Assembly: GCF_900105245.1 (NCBI RefSeq)
Contig: NZ_FNSZ01000001.1
Location: 496,001-560,000, forward strand
Direction of reading: 5' to 3'
From: Streptomyces sp. 1222.5
Lineage (GTDB): Bacteria > Actinomycetota > Actinomycetes > Streptomycetales > Streptomycetaceae
Length of the DNA stretch: 64,000 nucleotides
Below the pieces are notes generated by a model. It saw only the letters and a program-made list of their open reading frames with translations. It searched no databases and had not been told where the DNA came from. The first letter of the stretch is position 1, and the number at the start of each line of letters is the position of its first letter. Positions 59,399-64,000 of this stretch are shown here, one piece after another. Both the position numbers and the translations under genes were made by a program.

Positions 59399-60631
59399 AT
59401 GCCCGATGTCTTCGCACGCCTGGCCCGGGAGGGCGTCTCCGTCTGGCTGGACGACTCCGGCCGGGCCCGCCTGGACGCGAGCTCGATCGACGTGCACGTA
59501 CGGCGGGGACGGGTGTCCGGACTGATCACCGATCCGGCTCCCACCGCCCTGTTGCGCTGCCTGTACGCGAGCCGCGTCGGTACGCGGGGGCTAGTCGGCG
59601 GGGCAGCCGACAGGACGCCTTCGTGGTTCCCCGCTCCCGCCGTGCTGCGCGACATGGGGGCTGCGGATCTCCGCCTCTCGTGCGATCTGCTGGCACCGGT
59701 CCACCGGGACAGCGGCGGCCGGGACGGGTACGTGAGCGTCGCGCTCTCCCCCCGGACCACGAACCGTGCGACCGACGTGGTGAACGCGGCCGTAGCGCTG
59801 CGCACACGGGTCGGACGGCCCAACCTCATGATCCGGATCCCGGTCACGGACGCGACCCTGCCGGCGATCTCGGCCTGTCTGGAGCTGGGCATCCCCGTCC
59901 AGGCGACCGGGGTGTTCAACCCGCTTCGGCACGAGCAGGTGCTGTCGGCCGCGTGCACCGGCCTGGAGCGGGCCCGGGACCGGAGGCAACGGCTGAGTGA
60001 CGTGGCCTTCGTGGTGTCCTTCTCCCCCGGCGCGGTGGACGTCGCCGTCGACCGGTGCCTGGAGCTGGCGGGCGGAGCCGAGGCGGCCGCGCTGCTGGGC
60101 GCGGCGGGGCCGGCACTGGCCCGCCTCGCTCAGGAACGCCAGGAACGGCTGCTGGACAGCCCCCGCCTGCGGCGGCTGACGGCGGCCGGAGCGCTGCCGC
60201 CGCGCCTGCTCTGGCTGTCCTCCGTCCCGGCCCGGTCCGCGGACACCCGGTACGTCGAGGAACTGGTCTGCCCCGGCACCGTCACGGCGGTGCCCGAGAG
60301 ATTGCTGAGCGCGGTCGCGGATCACGCGTACGTCAGCGGGGACCGGGTGCGTGGACGTTACGACGACGCCCGTCGCCGGCTCGGCCACCTCGCGTGGTTC
60401 GGCGTCGAGCTGGACAGCCTGACCACGGCTCTGGAGCAGGAAGCGGCCCGTAGGACCCGTCGAGGACGGATACCGGCCACGCCGGTCGCCACGCCCGACG
60501 CCTCCCGGGTACGGCACACGACGGGGTGCTCCCCGCGGCGGGCATCGCAGCCTGACGGGAATCGGGCTTCCACGCACCGGGCCGGTCCTTCAGGCCCTTC
60601 ACGGCATGCGGAGGCCCCTCTCGCCGGATAG
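59399..60631 (+). CDS. Transaldolase-like protein lacking the catalytic lysine
   Basis: A 410-residue protein of the actinobacterial transaldolase family: VSVWLDDSGRARLDASSI (~13-30), DGYVSVALSPRTTNRATDVV (~111-130), then NLMIRIPVTDATLPAISACL (~142-161). In active transaldolases the middle block is NLMIKIPAT, where Lys forms the Schiff base; here the residue is Arg146. The family's NPTIF block is also altered to TDPAP, and the last ~50 residues are disordered. Sugar-phosphate transaldolase activity is therefore unlikely. AGGAGG precedes the ATG. A binding or regulatory role is possible but unsupported. Confidence 0.82.
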   Translation: MPDVFARLAREGVSVWLDDSGRARLDASSIDVHVRRGRVSGLITDPAPTALLRCLYASRVGTRGLVGGAADRTPSWFPAPAVLRDMGAADLRLSCDLLAPVHRDSGGRDGYVSVALSPRTTNRATDVVNAAVALRTRVGRPNLMIRIPVTDATLPAISACLELGIPVQATGVFNPLRHEQVLSAACTGLERARDRRQRLSDVAFVVSFSPGAVDVAVDRCLELAGGAEAAALLGAAGPALARLAQERQERLLDSPRLRRLTAAGALPPRLLWLSSVPARSADTRYVEELVCPGTVTAVPERLLSAVADHAYVSGDRVRGRYDDARRRLGHLAWFGVELDSLTTALEQEAARRTRRGRIPATPVATPDASRVRHTTGCSPRRASQPDGNRASTHRAGPSGPSRHAEAPLAG

Positions 60632-60701
60632 GCTCTTTTCCCGCTTTCGCAGGGGAAATCGGTTCTCCCATCGCAGATGGGCTCTTCCCCGGGAATCGGT
60701 C

Positions 60702-61958
60702 ATGCGCAGAACGCAGAGGACAGCTCGCGTTGGTGCCGCTGTGGCGGCCGCGTCGCTGCTCGGCGCGGGGCTCGGTCTCACACCCGCCGCCGCGGCCGCG
60801 CCGCCGGCCGGCACGCCCTCCCCCGCGTCGAGTGCCGGGCAGGACGCGATCACACCGGTCACGGCGTCCACCACGACCGTCCCCGTCCCCGTCCGGGGCA
60901 CGGACGGCAGGACACACCTGGCGTACGAGCTCACGGTGGTCAACGAGAGCACCCTGCCGGCCACGCTGACCGGGGTGACCGTGCAGGATCGCGACGGCCA
61001 CCGCACCCTGCTGAAGCTGACCGGCGACTCCCTCGAGGCGCACTTCCGGCCCTCCGGTTCGGCCCCGGCACCAAGCCCACCGACCAGTTGTCGCCGGGGC
61101 GTCAGGGACGGGTCTGGATCGATGCCGTCGTACCCGCCGGCACCTTGTTCCCGCTGCGGCTCGGCCACCAGGTGTCGGTGACGTATCCGAAGGCCGTCGG
61201 CCTCATCCCCGGGCATGTGACGGAGTCGGTGGCGAACCTGACGGTCCCCGACCGGCATCCGGTCGTCCTGCGTCCGCCGCTCGGCGGCGCGGGCTGGCTC
61301 GACGGCAACGGATGCTGCGACCAGGTCACTTCGCACCGGGCCGCGGGTTCCCCGCTGAACGGGTCCACCTGCTTCGCCGAGCGCTTCGCGATCGACTTCG
61401 TGCGCCTGGGCGCCGACAACCGGTTGCGCACCGGCGCGGTGGACAAGGTGAGCAGCTATCCCTACTACGGCGTCCCCGTCACGGCGGCGGCCGACGGTGA
61501 GATCGTCTCGGTCGTCGACGGTCTGCCGGACTCCACACCGGGCCAGAGCCCGGCGAACCTCCCGCTGAGCGACTACGCGGGCAACCACGTCGTGGAGAAG
61601 CTGCCGGGCGGCGAATATGTGCTGTACGCCCATCTCGAACCGGGCTCGACAGCCGGCAGGGTGCGGGCCGGTCAGAAGGTGGCGGCGGGCACGCAGATCG
61701 GGCAGCTCGGGAACTCGGGCAACAGCGACGCCCCGCATCTGCACTTCCAGGTGATGAGCGGACCGGACCCGCTCGCCTCGAACGGACTGCCGTTCGTGTT
61801 CTCGTCCATGTCCCTCCAGGGCGAGCTGAACGGCTCCATCGACCGCCTCTTCAGCGGGAAACCGGCCCGGATCGGCCCGGCCCCGGCCCACCGGGCCCGA
61901 CGCGGACGACGAGATGCCCCTCTACCTCGACCAGGTCGGCTTCCCCGCGAACCGGTGA
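60702..61958 (+). pseudogene. Secreted M23 peptidase gene with two compensating frameshifts
   Basis: The start (60702) encodes a signal peptide (VGAAVAAASLLGAGLGLTPA) and an N-terminal domain up to ~61066. The M23 domain then continues in the -1 frame (GTKPTDQLSPGRQGRVWIDA, then GVPVTAAADGEIVSVVDG and APHLHFQVMSG). Near 61880-61900 the natural C-terminus (DADDEMPLYLDQVGFPANR) returns to the first frame, ending at 61958. Read literally, the first frame stops at 61181. A missing G at 61067-61068 (GGG read as GG) and one extra base near 61890 explain it. Both lie in G/C runs, so sequencing error is as likely as true decay. Confidence 0.75.
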
Positions 61959-61982
61959 CTTCCGGGTTCCCCCGGCCCGCCC

Positions 61983-62393
61983 TCATGTACGGCTGGTGAA
62001 GAACTCGGTCCAGACGGCCTTGCCGTCCGCGTCGTGGCTCTCGTACCCCCACGCCGCGGAAAGCGACTCCACGATGAGCATGCCGCGCCCGCCGGTGTCA
62101 CCTTCCGCCGGCTGCCGGACACGAGGCGTGCTCAGCGGGTCGTCGTCCTCGACCTCGACCCGGATGAGGCTGTCGTCGGCGTCGATACGGACGTGGAAGA
62201 CATGGCCGCCGTCCTCGGCGCGGGTCCCGTGGTTGACGGCGTTGGAGGCCAGTTCGGAGACACACAGCCGCACGTCGTCCACGCGACCGGTCACCTGCCA
62301 GGCTTCCAGCGTTTGCTCGGTGAAAGCCCGGGCGGCCGCTATGGACTCGGGGACGGCGGTGAACGAATGCTCTGCATGTTCTTGCTTGTGCAT
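61983..62393 (-). CDS. RsbW-like anti-sigma factor kinase (HATPase_c)
   Basis: A 136-residue single-domain histidine-kinase-like ATPase of the RsbW/SpoIIAB type widespread in Streptomyces. The N-box is CVSELASNAVNHGTRA (~44-59), G1 is VEVEDDDPLSTPR (~77-89), and G2 is GGRGMLIVESLSAAWG (~101-116). Such proteins phosphorylate anti-anti-sigma factors and hold sigma-B-like factors. The phosphatases at 50303, 53538 and 57955 are likely counterparts in a partner-switching network. The ATG at 62393 lacks a clear ribosome site. Confidence 0.88.
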   Translation of the reverse strand: MHKQEHAEHSFTAVPESIAAARAFTEQTLEAWQVTGRVDDVRLCVSELASNAVNHGTRAEDGGHVFHVRIDADDSLIRVEVEDDDPLSTPRVRQPAEGDTGGRGMLIVESLSAAWGYESHDADGKAVWTEFFTSRT

Positions 62394-62669
62394 GGCATAT
62401 GTCGCAATCAGGGGGCGCAACCGTACGGCGCGCGTGTCCTTTTCTTGTCCAGAGCCGGCGCCGGTGAAACGCCTGTTCTCCCTGCGAGCGGCGGCGCTGC
62501 CGTTCTGCCCACCAGTACGCCTCCGTGGGCGCTCGGGCCGCCTCGTCCGAACGGCTGACCTTGCGGGGGACTCGCGTCCATGCGGGTTGCAGTTGCCGCT
62601 CGGACGAGTCGAAACGGCAACCGCGACCGTTGTGCAAGGCACCCGATACGCCGCCAGAAAGGCCCCGCC

Positions 62670-62774
62670 ATGCAGCGCACGACCTTCTTCCTCGCCCTGG
62701 GCGCCCTCCTCAGCGCCGCGGCCACCGGGTTCCTGGCCACCACCGCCATCCGGAACCACCACGAGCATCACTGA
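62670..62774 (+). CDS. Very small single-helix membrane protein
   Basis: A 34-residue protein (start MQRTTFFLALGALLSAAATG) made of one membrane helix and ending in the His-rich tail NHHEHH. AGAAAGG lies 8 nt before the ATG, so translation is plausible. No family is recognised. Its end is 137 bp from the next small secreted gene on the same strand. Confidence 0.5.
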   Translation: MQRTTFFLALGALLSAAATGFLATTAIRNHHEHH

Positions 62775-62911
62775 CCTGTCGCGGGGGGGGACGAGAGCCG
62801 CATCGCCAATCCAAATGCGCGCCGCCCACGTATCACGTGATGAGGTGACCTCGGGTCGGCCCGTCACGTGCCGCCGAGGTCGTGCGCGACGATGGAAGAA
62901 GGCGTATACCC

Positions 62912-63223
62912 ATGCGAGCAACACGCTCGACGCGTCTCGCCGTGGCGTCCGCGGTCGGCATCGTGCTGGTCGGCGGCGCCACGATCGGCGCGGCGGGGAC
63001 GGCCGCGGCAGCGACCCCCGCCGTGCACACGAACGTCGGCACCGACTGGTGCGGCGGCGGAGGCGACTGGAACCGCTGGTGCTTCGACCACCACGGCGAC
63101 CGCTTCGACAACCGCTTCGACAACCGTTTCGATCACCGCTTCGGCAACCGTTTCGATCACCGATTTGATCACCGCTTCGATCACCGCTTCGACCGGGGCG
63201 CCGTCGTGATCATCGTCCTGTAG
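62912..63223 (+). CDS. Small secreted protein with RFD(H/N) tandem repeats
   Basis: A 103-residue protein. Residues ~1-35 are a signal peptide (LAVASAVGIVLVGGATIGAA, then GTAAAA). Then comes a Trp/Cys segment (WCGGGGDWNRWCFDHH) and about seven tetrapeptide repeats of the type RFD(H/N), ending in a hydrophobic VVIIVL tail. GGAAGAAGG lies ~10 nt ahead of the ATG; an in-frame ATG at 62882 is less likely. The design (signal, Cys pair, short charged repeats) suggests an extracellular structural or metal/polyanion-binding peptide. No family is recognised. Confidence 0.65.
   Translation: MRATRSTRLAVASAVGIVLVGGATIGAAGTAAAATPAVHTNVGTDWCGGGGDWNRWCFDHHGDRFDNRFDNRFDHRFGNRFDHRFDHRFDHRFDRGAVVIIVL
63101..63196 (+). 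repeat. 12-bp coding tandem repeat
   Basis: Eight consecutive 12-bp units of the form CG(C/T)TTCGA(C/T)(A/C)AC, with a few substitutions, encode the RFD(H/N) repeats. The short perfect period makes it prone to slippage, so unit number may vary between strains. Confidence 0.85.
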
Positions 63224-63285
63224 TCCCCGCCCCGGGGAGCCGCCCGGTCGCCCTCCTGCCTCCGCTCGTACGCCGCCTCGACCGG

Positions 63286-64000
63286 CTACGGGTGCTCGTA
63301 GAGCTGAAGCACGCCGGCGAGCGAGAAGCAGAGGGCGCCCGTGAGGGTGCCCCAGTTGGCGATGTCGGCGTTGACCAGGCTGCCGGTCGCCGGGCGGGTG
63401 TACGCGGCGAGTGCGGAGACCATGAAGAGGACGGAGCCGAGCTGGTTCACGGCGACGATCCACCAGCCCAGGCTGTGCGGGTGGACGCAGGGCCGGCCGT
63501 GGCAGAGCTCGACGAAGCCCAGGTGCCCCGAGACGAGGAACAGTACGCAGCCGATCACGTCGGGCACCCAGATCAGCCGGTTGACCTGCTGGACGCTCAA
63601 GCCCTGGAGGAAGGAGTCCAGCAGGTTGACCGCGAAGACGAGCGTGCCCAGGAAGAGGACGAACGCGCCCAGCCAGTCCACCCGCATCGGCTCGTAGCTC
63701 CACCACCGCCAGCGGCGGGTGGCGAGTCGGCCTGCCCCGGTGGTGTCGTGGCGGGGTGCGTTGATCACCTGGAGCAGCGAGACATAGCCGCCGGTGTTGA
63801 AGAACAGGCCGCCCGCGAAGTAGATCGACGCCAACTCGGTGGCGTCGCCCGACCCGTACAGGGCGAAGCCGGCACCGGCCGCGAAGAGGCCCCCGCCGAT
63901 GACGAACGCGACCGCCGCGATGACGTTGAGTCTGCGCAGCCGGCCGAGAGCGGCGACGTCCGCACGGGTGCACCGGCTCTCCGTCCCGCCGGGCGGGCGG
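63286..64000 (-). CDS. YrhK-domain membrane protein (5' end beyond window)
   Basis: The frame is open to the window edge, so the start is missing; 238 residues are visible. Six hydrophobic helices are seen, with an IYFAGGLFFNTGGYVSLLQV block typical of YrhK domains, then WWSYEPMRVDWLGAFVLFLG and NRLIWVPDVIGCVLFLVSGH. YrhK-type proteins are predicted membrane proteins of unknown function. The visible part starts with RRLNVIAAVAFVIGGGLFAA. Confidence 0.82.
   Translation of the reverse strand, partial: RPPGGTESRCTRADVAALGRLRRLNVIAAVAFVIGGGLFAAGAGFALYGSGDATELASIYFAGGLFFNTGGYVSLLQVINAPRHDTTGAGRLATRRWRWWSYEPMRVDWLGAFVLFLGTLVFAVNLLDSFLQGLSVQQVNRLIWVPDVIGCVLFLVSGHLGFVELCHGRPCVHPHSLGWWIVAVNQLGSVLFMVSALAAYTRPATGSLVNADIANWGTLTGALCFSLAGVLQLYEHP

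Noticed and set aside
60600..60701. Possible c-di-AMP (ydaO-type) riboswitch upstream of the M23 peptidase
   Set aside because: Peptidases of this kind often carry one in Streptomyces, but the conserved blocks are not present here. Only a small CCCATC/GATGGG hairpin is seen.

Overview
The window is high-GC actinobacterial DNA, almost certainly Streptomyces. It carries a Tat-exported glycoside hydrolase, ECF sigma factors with SigC-like and ECF42 architectures, several SpoIIE-type PP2C phosphatases with an RsbW-like kinase, many short secreted proteins, and strong Shine-Dalgarno sites ahead of ATG/GTG starts. No insertion sequence, prophage, CRISPR array or rRNA operon was seen. The only tRNA is an initiator tRNA-fMet.

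Left part (1-25 kb). This is an accessory-type stretch. It holds an AraC/GyrI regulator; a 1361-residue GH2 enzyme with inserted F5/8C domains and a LacI-type operator upstream; a stand-alone carrier-protein/membrane protein resembling the C-terminus of epsilon-poly-lysine synthetase; a GNAT; and a TetR/thioredoxin-like divergent pair with a clear operator. Further on are an NHL propeller protein, tRNA-fMet, two His/Gly-rich secreted repeat proteins, two gene remnants (an ABC-transporter N-terminus and a molybdopterin-oxidoreductase N-terminus), and a tightly coupled Baeyer-Villiger monooxygenase / hydrolase / SDR operon with a divergent PucR-type regulator.

Central part (26-47 kb). About 19 kb on the minus strand (26160-44941) reads as one copper-acquisition system. 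In transcription order it has a Met/His small membrane protein, a Cu P-type ATPase, a PCu(A)C chaperone and a methyltransferase; a Met/His-rich membrane protein; a SigC-like ECF sigma factor; an isonitrile-lipopeptide (chalkophore) operon (beta-hydroxylase, MFS exporter, ScoE-, ScoD-, ScoC-, ScoB- and ScoA-like proteins); and a siderophore-type ABC importer (binding protein, permease, ATPase). I found the same promoter, GGGAACTC with CGACT(A/G)CTG and exactly 17 bp between GGGAAC and CGACT, in front of three of these operons (29155-29186, 38950-38981, 45003-45034). This suggests a single sigma factor switches on synthesis, export, re-import and copper handling together. Next to it is a HoxN/NixA-type cobalt/nickel permease with a recognisable cobalamin riboswitch in its leader and a divergent ArsR-type regulator.

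Right part (47-64 kb). It has an ECF42 sigma factor with its DGPF partner, a DUF1275 membrane protein, three PP2C/SpoIIE phosphatases and an RsbW-like ATPase (partner-switching signalling), a DUF4142 protein and a secreted hydrolase. Also present are an FUSC-type membrane protein, a transaldolase-like protein lacking the catalytic lysine, an M23 peptidase gene broken by two compensating frameshifts, small secreted proteins including one with a 12-bp tandem repeat, and a YrhK-type membrane protein cut by the window end.
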